Origin: Dallia pectoralis
Lineage: Eukaryota; Chordata; Actinopteri; Esociformes; Umbridae
DNA length: 64,000 nucleotides
Direction of reading: 5' to 3'
NCBI GenBank assembly: GCA_029465975.1
Contig: CM055739.1
Coordinates: 7,980,266-8,044,265, forward strand
The notes under the pieces were generated by a model that saw only the letters and a program-made list of their open reading frames with translations, searched no databases and was not told the origin of the DNA. Shown here piece by piece: positions 36,725 through 46,556 of this stretch. The translations under genes and the position numbers were made by a program. The stretch's first letter is position 1. Each line of letters starts with the position of its first letter.

Positions 36725-36960
36725 CTCAATGGGCTTTAATGGCAAAGGAAACATACATTTACATTGCCAAAGCATTGGGAAAATAAAATAAAACAAATAA
36801 AATATAACAACACTATTAGAAAAGAACAGATAATTAAGAATAACACTTAGAATATCAGAATAACAGTATAACGATATTACCTACATTAAACACGTTTTAC
36901 AAGATACACACAGCATAAATATCTGCACACAGTCACTAGTAAGAATTGCCTAGCTTTCAC
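36725..36960. mobile_element. Fragment of a common teleost dispersed repeat
   Basis: It begins TCAATGGGCTTTAATGGCAAAGG, followed by ACATTGCCAAAGCA and an A-rich body. This resembles a widespread fish repeat with GGGCTTTATTGGCATGGGAAAC. The copy is diverged and its class is not determined. Confidence 0.5.
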
Positions 36961-36964
36961 TGGC

Positions 36965-37475
36965 CAAGCTCTCACTTTCTATCCTCTCTCTCTGTCCTAG
37001 CTTTCTCTTCCTCTCTCTCTGGCCTAGCTCTCTCTCTGTCCTAGCTCTCTCTTCCTCTCTCTCTGTCCTAACTCTCTCTCTGTCCTAGCTCTCTCTTCCT
37101 CTCTCTCTGTCCTAGCTCTCTCTTCATCTCTCGCTGTCCTAGCTCTCTCTTCCTCTCTCTCTGTCCTAGCTCTCTCTTCCTCTCTCTCTGTCCTAGCTCT
37201 CTCTTCTCTCTCTCTGTCCTAGCTCTCTCTCTGTCCTAGCTCTCTCTTCCTCTCTCTCTGTCCTAGCTCTCTCTCTGTCCTAGCTCTCTCTCTGTCATAG
37301 CACTCTCTTCTTCTCTCTCTGTCCTAGCTCTCTCTCTGTCCTAGCTCTCTCTCTGTCCTAGCACTCTCTTCTTCTCTCTCTGTCCTAGCTCTTTCTCTGT
37401 CCTAGCTCTCGCTCTTCTGTCCTATCTCTCTCTCTGTCCTAGCTCTCGCTCTTTCCTCTCTGGCCTAGCTTCACC
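36965..37475. repeat. 17/27-bp CT-rich minisatellite
   Basis: GTCCTAGCTCTCTCT recurs more than 20 times, alternating between 27-bp units with TTCCTCTCTCTCT and shorter 17-bp units. Confidence 0.92.
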
Positions 37476-40150
37476 CGTCGACAACGTTGCCACAGCACAT
37501 TAACATTTAGTTAATAAAGACGGAAACGAAGGAAAAGGCAGAGGAAAAAACAACAACGTGACTACATATGGACCGGTTCGTACAAGTAATCAGCAGACTG
37601 ATGGTGATCGGCTGCAGGCGCCAGGCAGGCAGGTTGGCTGGGGCAGGGAGTTAGCACGGTGCCCAGGTCTTTGCTGCAGGCAGACTGGAGCTCGATCGGC
37701 AGCCCAGGTTGGCCCTGACTCTGCTGGGGAGCAGATGGCTAGCCAAAGCTTGTAGTCACACTTACCTTCCTCGCTAAATCCCTAATCCCTCCGTGGACGC
37801 TCCTCCAAGGCAGGTTTTGGAGGCAGAAATAGGGGTTACAATCTGGACGAGTGTGCCGACTGCCAAAACACTCACAACACAGAAATGCAAATGAACTTAT
37901 TTGTGCTGTCCGTCGGCCAAAGGCAATGGGCTTCTTTTGCGAGTAATTAAGATACCTTGAAAATATTTGTATAAGATCAATACTTTGGGAAATGGACAAA
38001 TGACAATGATAAAGAATAGAACAGACAGCGGCCCCTGCTATGTTCCTGTGTTACGCACTTGTTGTTGGTTCTGTCTGTGTGTGTGTGTGTGTACTGTATA
38101 TCAGTGGCTTGTCCTTTGGGATCAGGCGAGGGCCAGAGGATATCGTCCTCTGAGGTATTTGATTACTTGCAACTCTTTGTCGTCATTGGCTTTTGAGAAG
38201 GACAGTAAACAATGGTGGTAACCGTCTGACGTGTGTACACACCTCGACACGACAGACATCATTGGTTTGGTGAGTATATATCATTTATAGGGAACAGGTT
38301 GAAGCAGTGATGGCCCGGAAAACCTGTGTGACACCGCTCGTTAGCGTTGGCTTGGGCTAGCGCCCAACGTACACTGTTATTAGCCCAGCGTTTACATCTA
38401 AATGGTGTGCAGATGTTAATATCCTGTTTTAGGTACAGTGACTAGACGAAGAGACAGAGGCATGCAAATGTTCACGTCGCAAGATACAAAATAACAATAA
38501 TTACGTTAAATGAGGAGGGAAACACATTTCTATTCAAAACACAACACAAATGATCCAAAAATCTACACTTTGTCGTACATATTGACCAGATAATATGTAC
38601 GGCGAATGTTTTTTAAAACAGTTGCGATTCTGTGGCGGCGACATGCGTTCTGAGGAGAATGCAATTAAGAGACACAATATTAGTTATGAAGAAATGTGTG
38701 TCAGAAAAATAACAATGTCAAAATGTAAAAACCCAACATTATTTGCGTCTCGTTCTAAATAGTGTGTGCCTTTTACACGCATGTACTGAATGAACGTTTC
38801 ATCTTATTCATGCGCCTGGTGCCCATCGCGGTAGCGGTTGAGAGCCTCTGGAAGGCTCGGGGCCCAGTGAAGCAGAGACAACAACCACCGGGGTCCAGGA
38901 ACAGATGTCCTGCTCTGCCGTTCTCAGATGGTCACAGTCTGGGTCTGGGGAAAGGTCAGCGTCATTCAGCGGGTTAAACTGGGCCGACCGTTGCTTTCGC
39001 TTCGGGTCTTTCTGGGCTGATGGTCTTTCAGATCCTGGACGGGATTGTATTTTAATTAAAGGTTAGGTTACGTTGTGGTGATTGAAGCACAAATGCTGTA
39101 TGTCATTTTTCCGTCGGGGAACTGGACACGAAATGCACACTTGGACCACGGCAGAATGGATTTTTCAGCTTTTGATAAAGAATATATAACCAGTGACGTT
39201 TGTTAATATAATTAACATTATTGCGGATTGATAATTGTCTTTCCTATGCTTTTTCCTATCATTCATATTAACTAACAGCAAGTTACACTAATTACAAGCA
39301 TGAAAGGTTATTATTATTAGGCATTCATTTTCTATTATACAGACTCCTGTCTAATAACAATTAGTCATTAACAATATGCCCAATGTCCTGGAATACGATC
39401 AGAAACTGCACGCTTCAACATGGGTAACTCCAATGACTGGCTACAACTGCTGGTCATTTGTCAACAACCAAGACGGAGCTTGCAGGCCCCCATTCCACCA
39501 ATAGGAGTCACTAGAGCGCAAAGAGGTGGGTCGCTCCGTGTCAAGTTTGTCTGCCAAAGGCAAGGCCACTGGTCAAGCTGCAATCAGGGTTTGAAATCCA
39601 GGGCGCTATAGAGAGACTGTTTAGAGAGACTGTTCTGTGAGGCAGTGTCTTTGCGTTGCACTGTTCAGGCGTAAAACGTTTGCTCAACGATTCATTAATT
39701 AGTCAACACTGAACCCTGTTTTTATGTCAGACTACTGCATTCCGTGTGCCGGACATAAATGTGGTTATCGGTCCCTGGCGACAGCGCGACCTAAACTTGA
39801 CCATGCGCGGCATGTTTCGGACATGAATAGCATTAAGGGATCCAGACTTAGCACAGACTTAAGATGCGCTGGGGGCGATCACACGATCCGATCTGGCATT
39901 TCACCTGTGGGCATTCGGAGTGATTGAGATGCACCGCGGTGGCTGTGTGCGCTAGGCTAATTGGCCCTAGAGTACAGCTAATTCCTACTGACGATCTATG
40001 AGACCCACATTAGAAAGTAGCATCAATAAATGTATGTGAGGCTAATGCGCTTCTCGTCCTTAACAGAGCGAATGGGGTAGACATACGTAGAAAAGGGGCT
40101 ATCGCCACCCCTGAACCCGACGGCAAACAGTCCGATTCACACGCATGGAA
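37476..40150. other. Unique sequence, no gene seen
   Basis: About 2.7 kb with short frames and no recognised motif. A short (GT)n run is at about 38078-38092. Confidence 0.5.
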
Positions 40151-40498
40151 GTGTAACACACGATATCCAAACATATTTAGTGTAGCGCACGATATCCAAA
40201 CATATTTAGTGTAGCGCACGATATCCAAACATATTTAGCGTAGCGCACGATATCCAAACATATTTAGTGTAGCGCACAATATCCAAACATATTTAGCGTA
40301 GCGCACGATATCCAAACATATTTAGTGTAGCACACGATATCCAAACATATTTAGTGTAGCACACGATATCCAAACATATTTAGTGTAGCACACGATATCC
40401 AAACATATTTAGTGTAGCACACGATATCCAAACATATTTAGTGTAGCACACGATATCCAAACATATTTAGTGTAGCACACGATATCCAAACATATTTA
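40151..40498. repeat. 29-bp minisatellite, 12 units
   Basis: The unit GTGTAGCGCACGATATCCAA plus ACATATTTA spans exactly 348 bp. The left half carries mixed GCGCACG variants; the six right-hand units are uniform GCACACG copies. Confidence 0.96.
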
Positions 40499-40577
40499 AC
40501 AATCCGTCTGTGAAGAGGGGCACTGACCTGGGTGACTTTCTGTTCCCATTATAAAACCGGATAACATGACACCTATA

Positions 40578-40725
40578 CTGTACGTATGTGTGTGTGTACG
40601 TGTGTGTGTGTGTGTACGTGTGTGTGTGTGTTAGCTGTGAATCAATATCAGTAACAACTGTGCCTCTGTAACAACTCCTGAACATTAACCAAACACACAC
40701 ACGCACACACACACGCACACGCAGT
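40578..40725. repeat. (GT)n and (CA)n tracts
   Basis: GT with GTAC interruptions to about 40631, then a short CA/CG tract at 40693-40725. Because they are inverse complements they could pair as a loose hairpin. Confidence 0.85.
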
Positions 40726-41706
40726 ACGAGACACACGCCACTTAAGGTAAAACAAGGTACAAGTCCCGCTGTTTATTTTCTCATACGGCCGTCTCTTAAA
40801 ATATGAATGAGCGGGCCGACTATACATCATGTTCGCTGACATGTTGTATTAACATTTATGAAGAAGTTAATCAAAAAGCACTTTCTCCAGTTCCCGGTGC
40901 ACGGCAGACAGATCTGTTCTGACATCAGCGCCACTACACGGCTGGTTGCGGCCTCAGATTAATGCGGCGGGGACGGGCCGACCCGCTACTCCGGCACCGG
41001 CAGTTCCTCTCAGACTTTAGGTTATGAAATAATACCTGTCAGCTGCCGCCGCTGATCCCCGAAAAGGGGGCACGTTTCCCAGGTCATCCCACCATCTGTC
41101 AGCGGCGCGGCAGCCTACTACAGCCCTCCCCCTCCCCCCGCCCGTCCATCCCTCCACAACGGAACACAGTAGCTCTCGGGAAGGACCCCATTCCTCGGCG
41201 GCCTCCATTGGCCCTTGTTTCCCGTCGGGACATCTCACGGAGCTAGACAGGGGGGGGATGAAACCACCAGGGACCGACAGATTAGACTAGCGGCTAAATG
41301 ATGGAGACACGGGGCGTAATCTCTACATTCGTCCGGGTTTCATGACTCCCCTGGTTATCGGATGACTAGAGGCCCGCGGTCGCTAGCGGTTTACATCAAA
41401 CCGGCTCCACGTGACATCTGGAAGAGCGCACGGTAGTGTTGACGAGGGAACACGACCATCCATAATGTCTTCCGTGTTGGGCTTATGTCATGTCAACGAC
41501 GGGAACATGGAGGTCGATATCAACTAAACGAAGCATTAAAAGACTTCTACTAGAACAAACATCATTTACCAAGACATGGCTTTGTGGACAACAACAAAAA
41601 TGGAGAAGGTTTGTCTATAATCCACTCCAGGTTCCATAAACAAACGCAAATCCCCACCGGATACTGAGGTTACCCAGGTAACCCATAATCACCCTTGACC
41701 TCTGTG
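40726..41706. other. Unique sequence, no gene seen
   Basis: A GC-richer part lies at about 40900-41250. No coding motif is present. Confidence 0.45.
41702..41706. repeat. Target-site duplication CTGTG, left copy
   Basis: Identical to 46552-46556. Confidence 0.9.
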
Positions 41707-42333
41707 TGTAATGAATGGCCTCTTACAGGCAATCAGAACTCGAACACAAACGCAGGGATGCAGTACAAGGCTCTTTAATTGTCATATCACAGACAGGACA
41801 TTCACTGGAGCTCTAGAACTTAACAAAAACAGAAACACAAAACCAAAACGTCAAACCAAGGAGTATACTCAAAACAGGAATATCACAAACTAAAACACAA
41901 GAACTCATGGGCTAGATAAGCGAACTAAGCATAAACAGACTAACAAACAGGACACAGTATGAAACACACAAAGACTACTAAACGGGTTACAGGAAACTAG
42001 AAACAAAGACAGGACTCATAAACATAGACACCGACTAAGAACCACAACCAGACCCACCCAACAAATACACAGACTGACAGGAAGAGTACAAGAACAAAAC
42101 CTCCCTACAAAACGAACAGACTCAAGACAAACGAACCAACATACCTTAACAATGCCCCGACACTGAAGAACAGACAACACCCGACTTAAATACATGAACT
42201 GATTAACAGACAGAGAACAGGTGAGAAGACAACCCACAGGTGATTACAATTAGTCCATGCTAACATTGCAGTGGAAGCGCTTGGATCCTCCAAAGGCGGG
42301 GGAGGGGTACTGACCAAACCTCCGAACCTTACA
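41707..42333 (-). repeat. 3' LTR of element 2
   Basis: 627 bp. Minus-strand ATTAAA (plus 41774-41779) is the likely polyadenylation signal, about 65 bp before the LTR end. Confidence 0.94.
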
Positions 42334-42889
42334 GTATCCCCTCCTCCACGCGCAACTCCTGGAGCGCAGAAGACCAAACCGGGGAAAGCAGGTCTCAGGT
42401 AGGGCAGGAGTTACAAAGAACAGAGGGACCGAGCTGGATAGAGGGCTACATGGGTCCGGGAACTGCACTGGGGTCGGTGGAGTAGAAGCCCGGACGGACG
42501 AAGGCAAGTCCGGAGGCCGGACAGGCATAGGCGGAGCAGAAGGCCGAACAGACGGCCGTGGGTTAGGCGGCCGTGGCGGCGGAGACGGATCAGGGTGTCG
42601 TGACGGCGGACGCTGGTCAGGAGACCGTGACGGCGGAGACGGTTCAGGAGACCGTGACGGCGGAGACGGTTCAGAAGGCCGTGACGGCGGAGACGGGTCT
42701 GGAGGGCGTGCAGGCTTTGACGAGTCAGGAGGGCGTGCAGGCTTTGACGGGTCAGGAGGGCGTGCAGGCTTTGACAGGTCAGGAGGGCGTGCAGGCTTTG
42801 ACGGGTCAGGAGGGCGTGCAGGCTTTGACAGGTCAGGAGGGCGTGCAGGCTTTGATGGGTCAGGAGGGCGTGCAGGCTTTGACGGGTCA
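42250..42889 (-). CDS. Continuation frame of the element 2 ORF into the 3' LTR
   Basis: A one-base length change in the repeat at about 42890 (CCCCCTGAC in neighbouring units, CCCTCCTGAC here) ends the main ORF. The reading in this other frame continues the same PDPSKPARP nine-residue repeat, then a Pro/Ser-rich unique tail, and stops at 42250, 84 bp inside the 3' LTR. It looks like the broken C-terminal part of a protein of roughly 1220 residues that overlapped the LTR. Confidence 0.5.
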
Positions 42890-43470
42890 GGAGGGTCGAC
42901 CAGGCAGAGACGGGTCAGGGGGTCGACTAGGCAGAGACGGGTCAGGGGGTCGACCAGGCAGGGACGGGTCATGGGTTCTGCCCGGCAGGAGCGGGTCAGG
43001 CGGGCGTGCCGGAGGACACAGGTCTAAAGGCCGTGCCGGTGGAGACGGATCAGGAGACCGGACAGGCGGAGACGGGTCAGGAGACCGGACAGGCGGAGAC
43101 GGATCAGGAGACCGGACAGGCGGAGGCGGATCAGGTGGTCGACCCGGCGGGAGCAGGTCTGGAGGCCGGACAGGCAGAGACGGGTCATGGGTTCTACCCG
43201 GCGGGAGCGGGTCAGGAGGTCTACCCGGCGGACACGGGTCAGGTGGCAACGCCGGAGGAGACGGGTCAGGAGGCAGGGCCGGAGGACACGGGTCCGGAGG
43301 CAGCGCCGGAGGACACGGGTCAGGAGGCAGCGCCGGAGGACACGGGTCAGGAGGCAGCGCCGGAGGACACGGGTCAGGAGGCAGCGCCGGAGGAGACGGG
43401 TCAGGTGGCCGTGCCGGAGGAGACGGGTCAGGTGGCCGACCCGGCGGATGAAGCTCGGGAGGCCGTGCCG
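42690..43470 (-). repeat. 27-bp arrays (PPDPCPPAL and PDPSKPARP types)
   Basis: Related 27-bp units spaced by GGGTCAGGAGG. Runs of nearly identical copies lie at 43240-43440 and 42695-42890, with more diverged units between. Confidence 0.9.
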
Positions 43471-45922
43471 GAGGACACAGGTCCGGAGGCCGGAGAACTG
43501 ACGTAGGCCCGGGAAGGGGCACAGGCCCGGGAAGAGTCTCAGGTAGAGCTACGGCCTCAGGCAGGGTAACGGGCTCAAGGACTGGAGTGGACTGAGGAAC
43601 TGGAGTGGACTGAGGAACAGTCATTGGCCCGGCAACAGGCTTTAGCCCGGGAACTGGCTCGGCCCGGACGACGACCTCGAGGACCGCCCGGGGCTCGAGG
43701 ACCGGACTGGAGTCAGGCTGGGGGACCGGACTGAGCTCGGGGTCTGGAGTGGGCTCTGGGGCTGGAGTGAGCTCTCGGGCTGGAGTGAGCTCTGGGGCTG
43801 GAGTGAGCTCTGGGGCTGGAGTGAGCTCTGGGGCTGGAGTGAGCTCTGGGGCTGGAGTGAGCTCTGGGGCTGGAGTGAGCTCTGGGGCTGGAGTGAGCTC
43901 TGGGGCTGGCTCAGGCAGGGAAACTGGGACTGGGACAGGCAGGGAAACTGGGACTGGGACAGGCTGGGCAACTGGGACTGGGACAGGCTGGGCAACTGGG
44001 ACAGGCTCAGGCTGGGAACCTGGGACAGGCAAGGACACGGGGACTGGCTCAGGCAAGGACACGGGGACTGGCTCAGGCAAGGACACGGGGACTGGCTCAG
44101 GCAAGGACACGGGGACTGGCTCAGAGACGGGGACAGGCTCAGAGACGGGGACAGGCTCAGAGACGGGGACAGGCTCAGAGACGGGGACAGGCTCGGGCAA
44201 GGAAACAGGGACTGGCTCGGGCAAAGAAACTGGGACTGGCTCGGGCAAAGAAACTGGGACTGGCTCGGGCAAGGAAACTGGGACTGGCTCGGGCAAGGAA
44301 ACTGGGACTGGCTCGGGCAAGGAAACTGGGACTGGCTCGGGCAAGGAAACTGGGACTGGCTCGGGCAAGGAAACTGGGACTGGCTCGGGCAAGGAAACTG
44401 GAGGGAGCTCAGTGACTGGCCGAAGGTGTGGTGCACGGCGGAGAAGTTGTGCCCTCAGGTAGTCCAGGAGCTTAGGGCAGAGATCTTCTTGTCCCTTCCT
44501 CCACACGAAGAACTCCTGATGCCACCATCTCCTTTCATCGTCCATCACCGCCTCCTCCTGGACCCAGGCCAGAAAGTCGATAAATACCTCCAGATCCTCC
44601 CGTAGAGCCCTCTCCAAGGCCGGGGAGGTTGCCGACGGTGGCGTCGGCCTGGAGGACACCGGATAGACCGGTTCATAGGGACCCGTTTCGAGCGGCGGGG
44701 CGGCAGCCATCTCATGCTGGGGGGCGACAGCCATCTCATGCTGCGGGGCGACAGCCATCTCATGCTGCGGGGCGGCAGCCATCTCATGCTGCGGGGCGGC
44801 AGCCATCTCATGCTGCGGGGCGGCAGCCATCTCATGCTGCGGGGCGGCAGCCATCTCATGCTGCGGGGCGGCAGCCATCTCATGCTGCGGGGCGGCAGCC
44901 ATCTCATGCTGCGGGGCGGCAGCCATCTCATGCTGCGGGGCGGCAGCCATCTCATGCTGCGGGGCGGCAGCCATCTCATGCTGCGGGGCGGCAGCCATCT
45001 CATGCTGCGGGGCGGCAGCCATCTCATGCTGCTGGGCGGCAGCCATCTCATGCTGCTGGGCGGCAGCCATCTCATGCTGCTGGGCGGCAGCCATCTCATG
45101 CTGCTGGGCGGCAGCCATCTCATGCTGCTGGGCGGCAGCCATCTCATGCTGCTGGGCGGCAGCCATCTCATGCTGCGGGGCGGCAGCCATCTCATCATGC
45201 TGCGGGGCGGCAGCCATCTCATGCTGCGGGGCGGCAGCCATCTCATGCTGCGGGGCGGCAGGGGCGGCAGCCATCTCATGCTGCGGGGCGGCAGCCATCT
45301 CATGCTGCGGGGCGGCAGCCATCTCATGCTGCTGGGCGGCAGCCATCTCATGCTGCTGGGCGGCAGCCATCTCATGCTGCTGGGCGGCAGCCATCTCATG
45401 CTGCTGGGCGGCAGCCATCTCATGCTGCTGGGCGGCAGCCATCTCATGCTGCTGGGCGGCAGCCATCTCATGCTGCTGGGCGGCAGCCATCTCATGCTGC
45501 TGGGCGGCAGCCATCTCATGCTGCTGGGCGGCAGCCATCTCATGCTGCGGGAACTCAAACACCCTTGGCTGCGGGGTGGCAGCCATCGGGACCTGAGGAG
45601 TTGAGGACGGAATGGTTGGTGGTAGAGCGGGGCTTAGTTGTAGGGTGTAGGGATCCCAGCGGTACCACCCATCCAAGTACTCTTCCTCAGACTCCTCCTC
45701 CAACTCCTCCTTCGACTCAGAGAGGTGCGTCTCTCTCGCCTCTCGTTCCTCAATGAACGTTGCCGGCAACCGGATAGTTGGTGAAGCGGATGGTCGTGGA
45801 GAGAGAGGAATCCCCCTCCGTATGGCGCGTAGGCGAAGACTCTCTCGTCTTTCGACGAACTGTTCGCCCTGACGCGAACAGCTCGTCCATCTCTGCTGCG
45901 TTCTTTTGGACGGTCGGGGCAT
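42887..45922 (-). CDS. Element 2 ORF, 1011-residue repeat protein in gag position
   Basis: The ATG is two bases after the 5' LTR (GA-ATG, A at -3). Residues 1-120 are unique: a basic start (MPRPSKRTQQRW), an Arg-rich part, an acidic patch (KEELEEESEEEYLDG) and WDPYTLQLSPA. Residues about 125-405 are 8-residue EMAAAPQH/EMAAAQQH repeats. Residues 408-506 are a unique, probably helical domain with FIDFLAWVQEEAV, RRWWHQEFFVW and LLDYLRAQLLRR. Then come PVSLPEPV (8), ELTPAPE (7) and PPDPCPPAL (9) repeats. Every unit is a whole number of codons, and the two length variants in the first array are +3 and +9 bp. No zinc knuckle or enzyme motif is seen. It may be a divergent Gag or a structural protein acting in trans; the function is unknown. 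Confidence 0.6.
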   Translation of the reverse strand: MPRPSKRTQQRWTSCSRQGEQFVERRESLRLRAIRRGIPLSPRPSASPTIRLPATFIEEREARETHLSESKEELEEESEEEYLDGWYRWDPYTLQLSPALPPTIPSSTPQVPMAATPQPRVFEFPQHEMAAAQQHEMAAAQQHEMAAAQQHEMAAAQQHEMAAAQQHEMAAAQQHEMAAAQQHEMAAAQQHEMAAAQQHEMAAAPQHEMAAAPQHEMAAAPAAPQHEMAAAPQHEMAAAPQHDEMAAAPQHEMAAAQQHEMAAAQQHEMAAAQQHEMAAAQQHEMAAAQQHEMAAAQQHEMAAAPQHEMAAAPQHEMAAAPQHEMAAAPQHEMAAAPQHEMAAAPQHEMAAAPQHEMAAAPQHEMAAAPQHEMAAAPQHEMAAAPQHEMAVAPQHEMAVAPQHEMAAAPPLETGPYEPVYPVSSRPTPPSATSPALERALREDLEVFIDFLAWVQEEAVMDDERRWWHQEFFVWRKGQEDLCPKLLDYLRAQLLRRAPHLRPVTELPPVSLPEPVPVSLPEPVPVSLPEPVPVSLPEPVPVSLPEPVPVSLPEPVPVSLPEPVPVSLPEPVPVSLPEPVPVSEPVPVSEPVPVSEPVPVSEPVPVSLPEPVPVSLPEPVPVSLPEPVPVSLPVPGSQPEPVPVAQPVPVPVAQPVPVPVSLPVPVPVSLPEPAPELTPAPELTPAPELTPAPELTPAPELTPAPELTPAPELTPARELTPAPEPTPDPELSPVPQPDSSPVLEPRAVLEVVVRAEPVPGLKPVAGPMTVPQSTPVPQSTPVLEPVTLPEAVALPETLPGPVPLPGPTSVLRPPDLCPPARPPELHPPGRPPDPSPPARPPDPSPPALPPDPCPPALPPDPCPPALPPDPCPPALPPDPCPPALPPDPSPPALPPDPCPPGRPPDPLPPGRTHDPSLPVRPPDLLPPGRPPDPPPPVRSPDPSPPVRSPDPSPPVRSPDPSPPARPLDLCPPARPPDPLLPGRTHDPSLPGRPPDPSLPSRPPDPSLPGRPS
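43740..43912 (-). repeat. 21-bp array (ELTPAPE), about 8 units
   Basis: The plus-strand unit is GGCTGGAGTGAGCTCTGGG plus GCT variants. Confidence 0.93.
43915..44402 (-). repeat. 24/18-bp array (PVSLPEPV, SEPVPV)
   Basis: The plus-strand unit is GGCAAGGAAACTGGGACTGG plus CTCG. A central block has an 18-bp unit (ACAGGCTCAGAGACGGGG). Both are multiples of three. Confidence 0.93.
44705..45550 (-). repeat. 24-bp array (EMAAAPQH), about 35 units
   Basis: The plus-strand unit is CAGCCATCTCATGCTGCGGG plus GCGG. Blocks of CTGCGGGG and CTGCTGGG copies alternate as runs, showing segmental expansion. A +3 variant is near 45195 and a +9 variant near 45255; both keep frame. Confidence 0.95.
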
Positions 45923-45924
45923 TC

Positions 45925-46551
45925 TGTAATGAATGGCCTCTTACAGGCAATCAGAACTCGAACACAAACGCAGGGATGCAGTACAAGGCTCTTTAATTGT
46001 CATATCACAGACAGGACATTCACTGGAGCTCTAGAACTTAACAAAAACAGAAACACAAAACCAAAACGTCAAACCAAGGAGTATACTCAAAACAGGAATA
46101 TTACAAACTAAAACACAAGAACTCATGGGCTAGATAAGCGAACTAAGCATAAACAGACTAACAAACAGGACACAGTATGAAACACACAAAGACTACTAAA
46201 CGGGTTACAGGAAACTAGAAACAAAGACAGGACTCATAAACATAGACACCGACTAAGAACCACAACCAGACCCACCCAACAAATACACAGACTGACAGGA
46301 AGAGTACAAGAACAAAACCTCCCGACAAAACGAACAGACTCAAGACAAACGAACCAACATACCTTAACAATGCCCCGACACTGAAGAACAGACAACACCC
46401 GACTTAAATACATGAACTGATTAACAGACAGAGAACAGGTGAGAAGACAACCCACAGGTGATTACAATTAGTCCATGCTAACATTGCAGTGGAAGCGCTT
46501 GGATCCTCCAAAGGCGGGGGAGGGGTACTGACCAAACCTCCGAACCTTACA
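45925..46551 (-). repeat. 5' LTR of element 2
   Basis: 627 bp, the same length as the other LTR. A TATA-like TATTTAAG lies on the minus strand at 46403-46410, about 150 bp into the LTR. Confidence 0.94.
46403..46410 (-). promoter_or_regulatory. TATA-like box in 5' LTR of element 2
   Basis: TATTTAAG on the minus strand, placed as expected upstream of the ATTAAA signal. Motif evidence only. Confidence 0.5.
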
Positions 46552-46556
46552 CTGTG
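46552..46556. repeat. Target-site duplication CTGTG, right copy
   Basis: Pairs with 41702-41706. Confidence 0.9.

Larger units (their letters stand above)
41707..46551 (-). mobile_element. Young non-autonomous LTR retrotransposon with long repeat-protein ORF (element 2)
   Basis: Two 627-bp LTRs (TGTAA...TTACA) flank 3591 bp, with the perfect 5-bp duplication CTGTG at 41702-41706 and 46552-46556. A purine tract (GGAGGAGGGGATAC on the minus strand) abuts the left LTR, so the element reads on the minus strand. I see only two LTR differences (near 41884 and 42105, compared with 46102 and 46323), so insertion is recent. There is no protease, reverse transcriptase or integrase. The interior is one long proline/alanine-rich ORF made of tandem repeats around a short unique domain. 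Its plan parallels element 1 at 19.4 kb although the LTRs are unrelated. Confidence 0.93.

Noticed and set aside
42016..42237. 73-codon minus-strand frame, found again at 46234-46455
   Set aside because: It lies inside the two LTRs of element 2, so the repetition reflects LTR duplication, not a gene pair.
42573..43506. Plus-strand Gly/Glu/Thr-rich frames
   Set aside because: They are antisense readings of codon-multiple repeats whose element structure (LTRs, polypurine tract) points to the minus strand.
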